This document shows, piece by piece, positions 33,124-41,404 of a stretch of DNA of 64,000 nucleotides. How positions within the stretch are numbered: the first letter of the stretch is position 1; each line of letters starts with the position of its first letter. Source of the DNA: Saccharibacillus sacchari DSM 19268. Lineage in GTDB: Bacteria > Bacillota > Bacilli > Paenibacillales > Paenibacillaceae. The position numbers were made by a program, and so were the translations under genes. The DNA is taken from NCBI RefSeq assembly GCF_000585395.1, contig NZ_KK073875.1:3914500-3978499 (forward strand). Direction: 5' to 3'. Under the pieces are notes generated by a model. That model had not been told where the DNA came from and did not search any database. It saw only the letters and a list, made by a program, of their open reading frames with translations.

Positions 33124-33975
33124 TCACTCTCCTTTCAGCCCGCTCAGCGCGATGCTTTGGATGATATATTTTTGCATAATCAGGAAAACGACCATAACCG
33201 GAATAATGCTGACCGCAGCCGTGGCCATCGTTACGCCCATCAACGGAGTGCCGCTTTCCTGGGAAAACTGGGACAAGAACAGAGGAACGGTTTTCAAATC
33301 CTGACTGTTAATAACGACGAGCGGCCAGACGAACGAATTCCAGCTGCCTTGAAAAGAAAGAATAGCCAGCGTCGCGGTGATCGGTCCTGCCAGGGGGAAG
33401 AAAATGTGGAAGAAAATCTTGAACTCGCCTGCTCCATCGATCTTCGCCGACTCCCGTAACCCCTCCGGCAGCTGGTCGAAAAACTGCTTGCATAGCAAGA
33501 TGCCCATGGCATTAATGAGGCTTGGCAGAATAATCGGATACCGGGTATCGATCAAATGCAAATCGTTGAACATGATAAACATCGGGATCAGCGTCGTCTC
33601 AAAAGGAATCATCATCGTGGCAAGTACCAGAACAAAGAGTATCTTTTTCCCTTTAAAACGCCCCCGCGAGAAAGCATAACCGCCCAAGAGGGCCGACGAG
33701 ACACTAAGCAGCACGCTAAAGAAGGCGTTTACGGCGGAGTTCCAATATGCTTTGAGCATCAGGCCGTTTTCAAACACAAGCGAGTAATTAAACCAGCTAA
33801 AATCATACGGAATCAGTCTCGGCGGAAAAGGCGCATTCACGTTGGCCGTTCGTTCAAAGCCCACGCTGATCATCCAGAGAAAAGGCGTGATCATGATCAT
33901 GCCAAGCGCCAAAAGCAAAAGACCGACGACAGCGTCCTCCCATTTTCTTCGCATGCTTGAGCCCATGCTTCTCAT
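33124..33975 (-). CDS. Sugar ABC transporter permease (MalG type)
   Basis: About 283 residues with six membrane segments (start MRSMGSS, ATG 33975, after GGAGGAG; a TTG two codons earlier is possible). The EAA loop reads EGLRESAKIDGAGEFKIF, which docks the ATPase. The short N-terminus and C-terminal ALSGLKGE end are typical of MalG-like subunits. Part of lacI-permease-permease-binding protein unit. Confidence 0.92.
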   Translation of the reverse strand: MRSMGSSMRRKWEDAVVGLLLLALGMIMITPFLWMISVGFERTANVNAPFPPRLIPYDFSWFNYSLVFENGLMLKAYWNSAVNAFFSVLLSVSSALLGGYAFSRGRFKGKKILFVLVLATMMIPFETTLIPMFIMFNDLHLIDTRYPIILPSLINAMGILLCKQFFDQLPEGLRESAKIDGAGEFKIFFHIFFPLAGPITATLAILSFQGSWNSFVWPLVVINSQDLKTVPLFLSQFSQESGTPLMGVTMATAAVSIIPVMVVFLIMQKYIIQSIALSGLKGE

Positions 33976-33993
33976 CTGCAATCTCCTCCTGCT

Positions 33994-34902
33994 CTATATC
34001 TTCATTCTGAAAAATTTGATATTGATAAAAGTGAAAATCAGAATCAGAACAAGCAGCAGATAAGAGGCCGCGGAAGCGACGCCGTACTCCAATCCGCCGA
34101 AGCCGCGCTCGTAAATAAACCCGACCAACGTATACAAGGAACGCACCGGACTCCCCGTATGCCCGCCTAGCATAAAAGCTTCCGTAAAACGCTGAAGCCC
34201 GTCGATCCAACCCAGAATGACCAAGATCGTAATACTGCCGAGCATATTAGGGATGGTGATGTAGAGCCATTGCTTGAAGCGCGAGGCCCCGTCGATCGAG
34301 GCTGCTTCATAATAGTCCGGCGAGATCGCTTGCAGGTTGGCCAGGTTGATGATGATGCCGAAGCCCAGCGCATGCCAGCTCGCCAGCAGGATCACGCTCC
34401 ACCTCGCAGAGGTTGGATTCGCCAGCCAGATCGTTTCCGGAATACCGAAAAGGCTTAGTGCATAGTTCAACAGGCCTTGAGGATGAAGCACCACCAGAAA
34501 CACGGTAGCCGCGGCGACCATGGAGGTAATATTCGGTATGTAAAAAAGGATTTTGAAAAAGTTTTTGCCCCTGCGAAGCGATTGGATCAGGCAGGCAATG
34601 ATGAATCCCGACGGAATAACGATAAGCAGTTGAAAAAAGGCGATGTAGAAGGTGTTGAATATCGCTTGGCGGAACGAACCCGAAGTCAGTACGTACTGAT
34701 AATTTTCAAATCCGACATATCGCTCTTCAGCGCCTCGGGTAAAACTCAATCGAAAAGATTCCAACATCGGGTATAGCGTAAACAAGCCGATCCCAAGCAG
34801 TGTCGGCAATAAGAAAATGAACCAGACCCAGCCTTGCGAAGTCATTTTACCTAGTCGTTTCTTTTTTCCGCGTATGCTTTCTTTGATTACGATTTCGCTC
34901 AT
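33994..34902 (-). CDS. Sugar ABC transporter permease (MalF type)
   Basis: 302 residues from ATG 34902, with six membrane segments and EAA loop YYEAASIDGASRFKQWLY. The start is uncertain: the frame is open to a TTG at 34965, and the only good ribosome site (GAGGAGG) lies between the two candidates. The charged head KESIRGKKKRL precedes the first membrane segment. Forms the heteromeric pore with the MalG-type subunit. Confidence 0.88.
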   Translation of the reverse strand: MSEIVIKESIRGKKKRLGKMTSQGWVWFIFLLPTLLGIGLFTLYPMLESFRLSFTRGAEERYVGFENYQYVLTSGSFRQAIFNTFYIAFFQLLIVIPSGFIIACLIQSLRRGKNFFKILFYIPNITSMVAAATVFLVVLHPQGLLNYALSLFGIPETIWLANPTSARWSVILLASWHALGFGIIINLANLQAISPDYYEAASIDGASRFKQWLYITIPNMLGSITILVILGWIDGLQRFTEAFMLGGHTGSPVRSLYTLVGFIYERGFGGLEYGVASAASYLLLVLILIFTFINIKFFRMKI

Positions 34903-34975
34903 ATGGATCGGACAGTTTCGTCCCTCGACCTCCTCGTTTCGAATGGATATCAATGCGCGATGCAATCTTTTGGGA

Positions 34976-35998
34976 TTACACGTCTTTACAGCTTTCTTTT
35001 TCGATCAGATCATGCGGGATTCGGTTCACCCATCCGGATGGCGGCGACTCCGAACGGTATTTCTCCGGCTCGATTCGTTCAAATAATAAATCGAGTACCG
35101 TCTGTGTCATCTGATCAATAGGTTGGCGAATCGCGGTCAACCGGGGGCGCACAATGTTTGACATCGGGCCTCCGTCAATACTGATTACCGAGATGTCGTC
35201 CGGAACGCGAAGGCCGCGATCATGGATCCTGTTCATGGCACCGACCGCCATATCGTCGCTGACCGCAAATACGGCCGTAAACGAATGGTTCTCCCTGTTC
35301 TGAAACAGCTCTTCCATCAGCCGATATCCCGTATCCAGCTTGTAATCGCCGTAACGAATCAGTGAATGTTCAATCGCGATTCCATAGTGCTCGCATGCCG
35401 CTGCATAGCCTTGGTAGCGGTGCTGGCCTTCGCTGATATCCTGCATGTCTCCTGCCAGCATGGCGATTCGCCTGTGACCTTTGCGGATGAGATACTCCGT
35501 GGCGTCATACGCAGCTCGAACGTTATCGATCGTCACTACAGGAAGTTCAAAGCCCGTATCAGCCTGCGCAATGATCGGAATGTTGGTCCGTTTGATAAAA
35601 CTTTGGATCTCTTCGTTCATTTTCCCGTGCATCAGCAGAATTCCGTCGACCCGCATTTCTTGAAACACTTGCAGGTAATCCATCACTTTTTTCGTATTTT
35701 CTTTGATGTTGGAGACCAGCAAATGGTAGCCTCTCCTCGCGCATTCTTCTTCAATCCCGCTGAGTACCGAGGCCTGATAGCTGGAAGTGATGTCTGCGAT
35801 AATGACGCCGATCAGGTTTGTTTTATTGCGTTTGAGGCTTTTGGCGATCATGCTCGGCGTGTAATTCAGCTGCTCGATCGCTTGCCGTACTTTCTTTTCC
35901 AGCTTCTCGCTGACATGCGGGCTGTTGTTGAGCACGCGAGATACGCTGGTAGCCGATACGCCGGCAGCGCGAGCTACATCTTTAATTTGGGTGTCCAT
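34976..35998 (-). CDS. LacI-family transcriptional regulator
   Basis: A 340-residue repressor. N-terminal helix-turn-helix: IKDVARAAGVSATSVSRVLN (residues 5-24), hinge helix SMIAKSLKR, then the periplasmic-binding-like sensor domain with NLIGVIIADITSSY, VVTIDNVRAA, FAVSDDMAVGAM and PRLTAIRQP. It probably senses the imported sugar and controls the operon with itself as first gene. A 16-base palindrome upstream fits its operator. Confidence 0.92.
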   Translation of the reverse strand: MDTQIKDVARAAGVSATSVSRVLNNSPHVSEKLEKKVRQAIEQLNYTPSMIAKSLKRNKTNLIGVIIADITSSYQASVLSGIEEECARRGYHLLVSNIKENTKKVMDYLQVFQEMRVDGILLMHGKMNEEIQSFIKRTNIPIIAQADTGFELPVVTIDNVRAAYDATEYLIRKGHRRIAMLAGDMQDISEGQHRYQGYAAACEHYGIAIEHSLIRYGDYKLDTGYRLMEELFQNRENHSFTAVFAVSDDMAVGAMNRIHDRGLRVPDDISVISIDGGPMSNIVRPRLTAIRQPIDQMTQTVLDLLFERIEPEKYRSESPPSGWVNRIPHDLIEKESCKDV

Positions 35999-36036
35999 GG
36001 CTCGTCATCCTTTGCATTAGAGAAGCTGCTCTTCAT

Positions 36037-36052
36037 TTGGTATCGATACCAA
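36037..36052. promoter_or_regulatory. LacI-type operator palindrome
   Basis: Perfect palindrome TTGGTATCGATACCAA with a central CG, typical of LacI-family operators, 39 bases upstream of the lacI-type start codon. It suggests autoregulation of the sugar-import operon. Confidence 0.75.
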
Positions 36053-36135
36053 TTTGGATCGAGTTTAGAATAACAGCGGAATATTAATTCAAGTGATTGA
36101 ATTTGTGAGCGGAAAATCAAGTTTTTGCCGAAACG

Positions 36136-36170
36136 TAAAAAGACGAAGAGCCGCAGCTCTTCGTCTCGAT
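36136..36170 (-). terminator. Terminator below the 20-codon ORF
   Basis: GACGAAGAGC / GCTCTTCGTC hairpin with 4-5 base loop followed by TTTTT on the minus strand. It ends a short transcript just upstream of the lacI promoter region. Confidence 0.8.
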
Positions 36171-36173
36171 TGT

Positions 36174-36236
36174 TCATTTAATCAGTAATTCCACAATTCT
36201 GAGCTTCGTGATGTTCATACCGTTCAGACTAGTCAT
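36174..36236 (-). CDS. Candidate 20-residue peptide in a short terminated transcript
   Basis: ATG 36236 to TGA 36174, preceded by AACGGAGG six bases upstream, a good ribosome site. The peptide starts MTSLNGMN and ends LRIVELLIK. It is followed within 5 bases by a perfect terminator and preceded by a 9-base inverted repeat (ATCTATGAA / TTCATAGAT, 36280-36308). No family recognised; the coding claim rests on ribosome site and transcript layout. Confidence 0.35.
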   Translation of the reverse strand: MTSLNGMNITKLRIVELLIK

Positions 36237-36279
36237 CGGTTGCCTCCGTTTCTTCTGACGCTCTCTTATGTATCAGTTA

Positions 36280-36308
36280 AATCTATGAATGTTAGGAGTG
36301 TTCATAGA
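36280..36308. promoter_or_regulatory. Inverted repeat upstream of the 20-residue peptide
   Basis: ATCTATGAA - 11 bases - TTCATAGAT, perfect 9-base arms. Position 45-70 bases upstream of the small ORF suggests an operator overlapping its promoter; the minus strand carries a TTGATT -35 candidate just upstream. Confidence 0.45.
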
Positions 36309-36351
36309 TAAAATCAATTTTATGTTCAGATGAAATAAATATCACGAATTA

Positions 36352-36379
36352 TATAAACATAATAAATATTATGTAAACT
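36352..36379 (+). other. dif-like site f
   Basis: Left arm TATAAACATAA, centre TAAATA, right arm TTATGTAAACT, identical to the remembered XerD arm of B. subtilis dif. ACATAAT / ATTATGT arms are perfect. Located in the intergenic gap between the small peptide and the HAD terminator. Confidence 0.6.
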
Positions 36380-36469
36380 TAGTATTTGGAATATATAATA
36401 TAGATTCATGGTCCGATCTGCTTCGTTTCCATCCTCACGGATCTTGCCGTCGATTAATGTAAGACAAAT

Positions 36470-36505
36470 AAAGCCGCAGGCATTGTGCCTGCGGCTTTAT
36501 ATTAA
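36470..36505 (-). terminator. Terminator of the HAD phosphatase gene
   Basis: AAAGCCGCAGGCA / TGCCTGCGGCTTT hairpin with a T-rich tail on the minus strand. Confidence 0.88.
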
Positions 36506-36534
36506 TTAAGATAACGCTTACATCCTATTTTTCT

Positions 36535-37179
36535 TTAAATCGCTCCCGTATTGAAACCCTCAATCGCCGCCGACACTTCGCCGGGACACAAAGCCGTAAA
36601 ATCGGGAGAAAAACGCTTCATCAGCTCGAACGAATCGTAACCCCATCCTGCCGCGATGATCTTGATTCCCGAACGCTGTCCGGCCTGAATATCGCGTAGC
36701 TCGTCGCCGATATACAAGGCTTCATGCGGATTGAGTTTATTGTCGCGCAGGAACGAATGGATCGCGCGATGCTTGCCGAACAAGCTGAAGCACGAGCGAA
36801 CCTGCACGAATTGGCTGATCTCGTTATGACGCAGGAAGGAACGGATATTGCTTTCCAGGTTGGACGAGATGATGCTCAGTTGATACCCTTGAGCGTTCAA
36901 GTCCCGAATCAGATCGCCGACGCCGTCTTTGATTTCCAGCGTTTTGATCTGACGGCGGTATTCGGAAAACAATTGGAATCCGAGGAACGGCAGACGGTAC
37001 AGCGGAATGCCGAGCGCCTTGGAGCGTTCGCGTATGGACCGTCCGGCGAAAGGCTCCGATTCGTCGTCGCTGATCGCGCGATATCCGTGTTTGGCCGCCA
37101 AGCTGTTATACAGTTCAACGATAAGCGGGCGGGAGTTGACAATCGTTCCGTCGAAATCGAAAATTACGTGCCGTATCAT
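36535..37179 (-). CDS. HAD-superfamily phosphatase (phosphoglycolate phosphatase-like)
   Basis: A 214-residue HAD protein: motif I FDFDGTIVNS (Asp8 nucleophile, Asp10), motif II IISSN, motif III Lys in FGKHRAI and motif IV YIGDELRDI. The cap between motifs I and II is helical, as in Gph/PgmB-type enzymes. Start ATG after GAGGAGG. Cytoplasmic; the substrate may be phosphoglycolate, pyrophosphate or a sugar phosphate. Monocistronic with its own terminator. Confidence 0.85.
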   Translation of the reverse strand: MIRHVIFDFDGTIVNSRPLIVELYNSLAAKHGYRAISDDESEPFAGRSIRERSKALGIPLYRLPFLGFQLFSEYRRQIKTLEIKDGVGDLIRDLNAQGYQLSIISSNLESNIRSFLRHNEISQFVQVRSCFSLFGKHRAIHSFLRDNKLNPHEALYIGDELRDIQAGQRSGIKIIAAGWGYDSFELMKRFSPDFTALCPGEVSAAIEGFNTGAI

Positions 37180-37375
37180 GGTCCATACCTCCTCTTGTAA
37201 TAAAAGCTTGTATCTTTTATATAACCGCTTTCAGCTTAACCTTGACCTTTAATTTCCTGAATAATGGAAAATGAATTCGCGTATATATTCTATTATAACG
37301 GATTTTCGGATCAAAAAATAAAGATTTATTTTAATTTCGTGCAATTCAAGCGAAAAAAATAAAAAAGCGAAAAAT

Positions 37376-37415
37376 AAATCCGCCCGCAGGCCGTTTGAAG
37401 GCTACGGGCGGATCG
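37376..37415 (-). terminator. Terminator of the AKR-pyridoxamine oxidase operon
   Basis: ATCCGCCCGtaGCC / GGCctGCGGGCGGAT hairpin followed by TTATTTTT on the minus strand. Confidence 0.82.
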
Positions 37416-37475
37416 TATAACAAAGAGGGGGCTTCGCCGGATTATAACCTTAAACGTCTGCCAGCGGTTGGAAAA

Positions 37476-38147
37476 CTACGGCCATAATAAGCCGCTTTCC
37501 CAATCGCCTTGCTCGTTCAAGCGGTATTGAACGCGCGTATGCTTTCTTCCCGGATCGGCCTGCCAAAACTCGGCCTCGTCGATCTCAAGCGCATATAATC
37601 GCCAAAGCGGCGCGGCGGCTTCAGGATGATTTTCCAAAAATCCCCGCTGCTCGGTCAACTTTGCTTCCAACTCTTCTCGGCTATCCAGCGGACGGCTTTG
37701 CCGCCCGATCATGGCGACCGCCCGGGCTTCGTCCGGACGCCGGCGGAAATCGTCGGCGCCTTCTTCTTCGCCCGTTTCGGCCGCCGTTCCCCGCAGACGG
37801 ATCTGGCGTCCGACCGCGGGCCAGTAGAAAGTTAGTGCGGCATACGGCTTTTCCTGAAGCTGCATGCCTTTGCGGCTCTCTATGCTCGACGCGAAATAAA
37901 ACGTCTCGCCGTGCACGTCTTTGAGAATCAACGTACGGGCATCCGGACGGCCTTGGCCGTCCACCGTAGACAGCGTGACCGCATGCGGCTCCGTCACCTG
38001 CCGCCGCAGCGCGTCTTCGAACCATTGAAGAAACAATTCTCCCGGTTTTTCCGGAAGATGTTCCGTACGGAACGTATCGAACGATCCGGTCAGCGACTTC
38101 AACCCGCGGAATAACGGATTTCGGTTGTCTTTCTTCGTATCGCTCAT
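37476..38147 (-). CDS. pdxH: Pyridoxamine 5'-phosphate oxidase family protein
   Basis: A 223-residue FMN-dependent oxidase: PHAVTLSTVDGQGRPDARTLILKD (FMN and substrate region, in parts), FYFASSIESRKGMQL, ALTFYWPAVGRQIRLRG and the C-terminal dimerisation segment EAEFWQADPGRKHTRVQYR. This matches PdxH, which makes pyridoxal phosphate; phenazine-type PhzG relatives share the pattern. It starts 4 bases after the aldo/keto reductase gene, so translation is coupled. Confidence 0.82.
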   Translation of the reverse strand: MSDTKKDNRNPLFRGLKSLTGSFDTFRTEHLPEKPGELFLQWFEDALRRQVTEPHAVTLSTVDGQGRPDARTLILKDVHGETFYFASSIESRKGMQLQEKPYAALTFYWPAVGRQIRLRGTAAETGEEEGADDFRRRPDEARAVAMIGRQSRPLDSREELEAKLTEQRGFLENHPEAAAPLWRLYALEIDEAEFWQADPGRKHTRVQYRLNEQGDWESGLLWP

Positions 38148-38151
38148 ACGA

Positions 38152-39021
38152 TCAGGCCAACTTGTTCAGCGTTTCGAAGTCTTCGTCGCTCAACTGCAGT
38201 CCCGCCGCCGCAATGTTCTCTTCCAAATGGGACAAGGTCGACGTGCCCGGGATCGGCAAAATCACCGGCGAACGGCGCAGCAGCCAGGCCAGCGCCACTT
38301 GAGCCGGCTTCGCGTTCAATTTTTGGGCGATCTCGTCCAGCGGCCCGCCGTCTTTCGCCAATTCTCCGGTCGCGAGCGGGAACCACGGGATAAAAGCGAT
38401 TCCGCCCGCTTCCGCTTCTTCCAGCACGTCTTCGGCTTTGCGGTTGGAAAGATTGTACAGGTTCTGCACCGACACGATTTCCGTAATCTCTCTGGCTTCG
38501 CGCAGCTGTTCCACGCTGACTTCGCTCAATCCGATATGCCGTATCTTCCCTTCCTTGCGCAGCAGTTCCAGCTCTCCGAGCTGTTCGGCCAAAGGAACCT
38601 TGGGATCGATGCGGTGCAGCTGGAACAAGTCGATCCGTTCGACGCCGAGATGGCGCAAGCTCATCTCCGCCTGCTGGCGCAGGTATTCGGGCCGTCCGAC
38701 GGGACGCCAATCGTTGGGACCCGAACGGGTCAAGCCCGCTTTCGTCGCCACGACCACGTCGTCCGCATACGGATGCAGCGCTTTTTTGATCAACGGTTCG
38801 GCGACGACGGGACCGTACGAATCCGCCGTATCGATAAAGTTAACGCCCAGCTCGACGGAACGCTTCAGCACCCGCACCGCTTCGTCGGGATCTTTCGGAT
38901 TTCCCCAAACGCCGGGACCCGTCAGCTGCATCGTGCCGTAACCGAGCCGGTTGACGGTCATGTCGCCGCCGATCGTGAACGTGCCGGAATGAGCGGCCGT
39001 AATATTGTTGTGATCTGTCAT
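38152..39021 (-). CDS. Aldo/keto reductase
   Basis: A 289-residue NADPH-dependent reductase with TIM-barrel motifs: [24 protein letters not shown] (catalytic Asp and Tyr), VATKAGL (Lys), FQLHRID (His) and the C-terminal [17 protein letters not shown] that binds NADPH. ATG 39021 has GAGAGGAG. It reduces aldehydes or ketones, possibly pyridoxal-related in view of the downstream pdxH, as pyridoxal reductases belong to this family. Confidence 0.9.
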   Translation of the reverse strand: MTDHNNITAAHSGTFTIGGDMTVNRLGYGTMQLTGPGVWGNPKDPDEAVRVLKRSVELGVNFIDTADSYGPVVAEPLIKKALHPYADDVVVATKAGLTRSGPNDWRPVGRPEYLRQQAEMSLRHLGVERIDLFQLHRIDPKVPLAEQLGELELLRKEGKIRHIGLSEVSVEQLREAREITEIVSVQNLYNLSNRKAEDVLEEAEAGGIAFIPWFPLATGELAKDGGPLDEIAQKLNAKPAQVALAWLLRRSPVILPIPGTSTLSHLEENIAAAGLQLSDEDFETLNKLA

Positions 39022-39114
39022 GAGTTCTCTCCTCTCGAAATACGAATCCGTAATTCTGAACAAGTACATCCTCATTCATTACCCATAGTTCAGGCCGGGT
39101 ACGCGATTGACGGT

Positions 39115-40032
39115 CTATGCCGAAGTCTCGTCGCCGGCGCCTGTTAGCGAAGCCATCGGAAGCTCTCCGCCTTCGATCAGCCCGTACTTGACGAACCCTT
39201 GATACAGTCCGTCTTCCTCCAGCGTGCCGGTCACGTAATCCGCGACGCGCTTAAGTTCTTCCCGCGCATTTCCCATCGCGATACGGACCTTGCAGTATTC
39301 GAACATTTCCAGATCATTCAGACCGTCTCCGATCGCGATCGTGTCGGCTGCCGAGCGTCCCAGATGGCTAAGCACGTCGGCGATGGCGACCGCTTTGTGC
39401 ACGCCCGGTACCACCAGCTCGCCGCTGTCTTTTCCGAACATCGGCACCGTGCATTGCAGCACTTCGAACATGCCTTCAAATTCGGCTTTGATCGTTTCGA
39501 ACGGCAAAGCGCCTTCCAGGAAGCAGATCTTGTTCACGTCTTCTTTGTACAGGCTGCTTTCCCCGTAGGTCAGCGTGGTCAAAAACGGATGCGGATTGCT
39601 TTCCAACTGCCGCATCGCCGCGGAATCGTTCGCCACGTCGCCGTAAATCAAACGGATCAGATGCTCCCGGAGATGGGGACTGGCATACAGCGCCGAATTG
39701 GACTCCAGGTAAAAGTCGATCTCGTTCGCGCCGAAAAAGTCCACCAAATGACGCACGGCTTCGGGCGCGACCTGTTTGTGGTACAGCAGCTGACTGCCGT
39801 TCTCCACGTAACCTCCGCCTGCGCCGATCAGGCCGTCGAAGCCGATTTCCCAGATTTCTTCGTAAATTTCCGGCTTGGAGCGTCCCGTGCACAAATAAAG
39901 CAGATGCCCGTTCGCCCGGGCTTCGCAGCAGGCGCGTACGGCGGATTCCGGCACGCGTCCGTCGTCCGCCACCAGCGTCCCGTCGATATCGATAAACACG
40001 ATTTTGGAAGAACCGTCATGAGAAGCAGTCAT
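39115..40032 (-). CDS. Cof-type HAD hydrolase
   Basis: A 305-residue HAD phosphatase of the Cof subfamily: motif I VFIDIDGTLV (Asp14, Asp16), motif II LCTGRSK, motif III HKAVAIADVL and motif IV AIGDGLNDLEMFEY. The C2-type cap lies between motifs II and III. Start ATG follows GGGAGG. These enzymes dephosphorylate sugar phosphates or flavins. About 40 bases upstream of the aldo/keto reductase promoter region on the same strand. Confidence 0.88.
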   Translation of the reverse strand: MTASHDGSSKIVFIDIDGTLVADDGRVPESAVRACCEARANGHLLYLCTGRSKPEIYEEIWEIGFDGLIGAGGGYVENGSQLLYHKQVAPEAVRHLVDFFGANEIDFYLESNSALYASPHLREHLIRLIYGDVANDSAAMRQLESNPHPFLTTLTYGESSLYKEDVNKICFLEGALPFETIKAEFEGMFEVLQCTVPMFGKDSGELVVPGVHKAVAIADVLSHLGRSAADTIAIGDGLNDLEMFEYCKVRIAMGNAREELKRVADYVTGTLEEDGLYQGFVKYGLIEGGELPMASLTGAGDETSA

Positions 40033-40118
40033 ACTCGTAAAACCTCCCGGTTTTGAAATCGGATCGCCGTCTCGGTCAATTCCGTATTTCTACCGTACAG
40101 CCTGAAACGCGTTACACG

Positions 40119-41315
40119 TCAACCTTTATCCCAAGCGCTGATTTTCCGGAAAAATTCGATCACGTCCCGCGTCAAAAGTTCCGGCTGCTCCATGGCCGCG
40201 AAATGACCGCCGCGATCGAACTCGGTCCAATGCGCGATATTGTACCGCTCTTCGGCCAGAGCGCGGACCGGGGCCGACACGTCTTTCGGGAATACGGCGA
40301 CGCCGATCGGAGGACCGTCGTCGGAAGAATCGGCATCCGGCAGCGGCGATTGCTCCGCGTGCATCGTTTCGTAATACAACCGGGCCGAAGAACCCGCGGT
40401 CGCCGTCAGCCAATAGATCGAAACGTTGGTCAGCAGCCGGTCCCGGTCGATCGCGTCTTCCGGCAGATTCTTTTTGTCCGTCCATTCGTAGAATTTTTCG
40501 ATGATCCAAGCCAATTGTCCGGACGGCGAATCGGTCAGCGCGTACGCAAGCGTCTGCGGCCGGGTTCCTTGCTGCACGGAATAACCCGACTGCTCTTTCG
40601 CGTAATATTTCATTTTGTCCAGCTCTTCCCGGTCCTGCGGCTTGAGCTTCGCCAATTGCTTCGGATTTTCCGGCGGCGGCGTCACGAGCATGTTCACATG
40701 CGCGCCGACGACTTCTTCGGGATGCTTCAAACCGAGTTCGAGCGAGATGAAAGACCCCCAATCGCCGCCCTGCGTTCCGTAACGTTCGTAACCTAGCCGC
40801 CGCATCAGCACCGCAAACATGCCGGCAATCCGTTTATAGTCCATGCCCGGCTGCTTCGTCGGTCCCGAGAATCCGTAACCGGGAAGAGAAGGAATCACAA
40901 GGTGGAACGCTTCGGAAGCCGGTCGTCCGTAATCGCGCGGACGCGTCAGCGGACCGATCATCTCCGAAAATTCGACGATCGAGCCCGGCCAGCCGTGGAT
41001 CAGCAGCAGCGGCAGCGCGTCCGGTTCCGGCGAACGGATATGCATGAAATGAATATTTTCGCCGCCGATCTCCGTCGTGAACTGCGGATATTCGTTCAAC
41101 TTCGCTTCGTTTTCGCGCCAATCGTACTCCGCGCGCCAATATTCGGCCAGCTCTTGCTGGTACGAGAGCGGAACGCCGTAACTCCATCCGCCTCTCGGTT
41201 CCGGGTCCGGCCATCGGGTACGGGACAAACGCTCGTTCAGATCGTCGAGATCCGCTTGAGCAATATCGATATGGTAAGGACGCACAATCGCATTTTCGTC
41301 GGAATGATCAAACAT
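40119..41315 (-). CDS. Epoxide hydrolase (EHN family)
   Basis: A 398-residue enzyme with the epoxide hydrolase N-terminal domain (PYHIDIAQADLDDLNERL, RTRWPD) and an alpha/beta hydrolase core: oxyanion HGWPGS (about residues 105-110), nucleophile in QGGDWGS (Asp), and His in GGHFAAME near the end. It opens epoxides to diols; the substrate is unknown. ATG follows AAGGAGG. Start and end fit the family length (about 390). Confidence 0.9.
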   Translation of the reverse strand: MFDHSDENAIVRPYHIDIAQADLDDLNERLSRTRWPDPEPRGGWSYGVPLSYQQELAEYWRAEYDWRENEAKLNEYPQFTTEIGGENIHFMHIRSPEPDALPLLLIHGWPGSIVEFSEMIGPLTRPRDYGRPASEAFHLVIPSLPGYGFSGPTKQPGMDYKRIAGMFAVLMRRLGYERYGTQGGDWGSFISLELGLKHPEEVVGAHVNMLVTPPPENPKQLAKLKPQDREELDKMKYYAKEQSGYSVQQGTRPQTLAYALTDSPSGQLAWIIEKFYEWTDKKNLPEDAIDRDRLLTNVSIYWLTATAGSSARLYYETMHAEQSPLPDADSSDDGPPIGVAVFPKDVSAPVRALAEERYNIAHWTEFDRGGHFAAMEQPELLTRDVIEFFRKISAWDKG

Positions 41316-41404
41316 GGCAAAAATCCTCCTTCGCAGTCTGAAAAGAATCGAAGCTCCCTAAGGGTTCGGGCATACGCTCCTTCTTACCCTCCGTTCGAGG
41401 AAGC

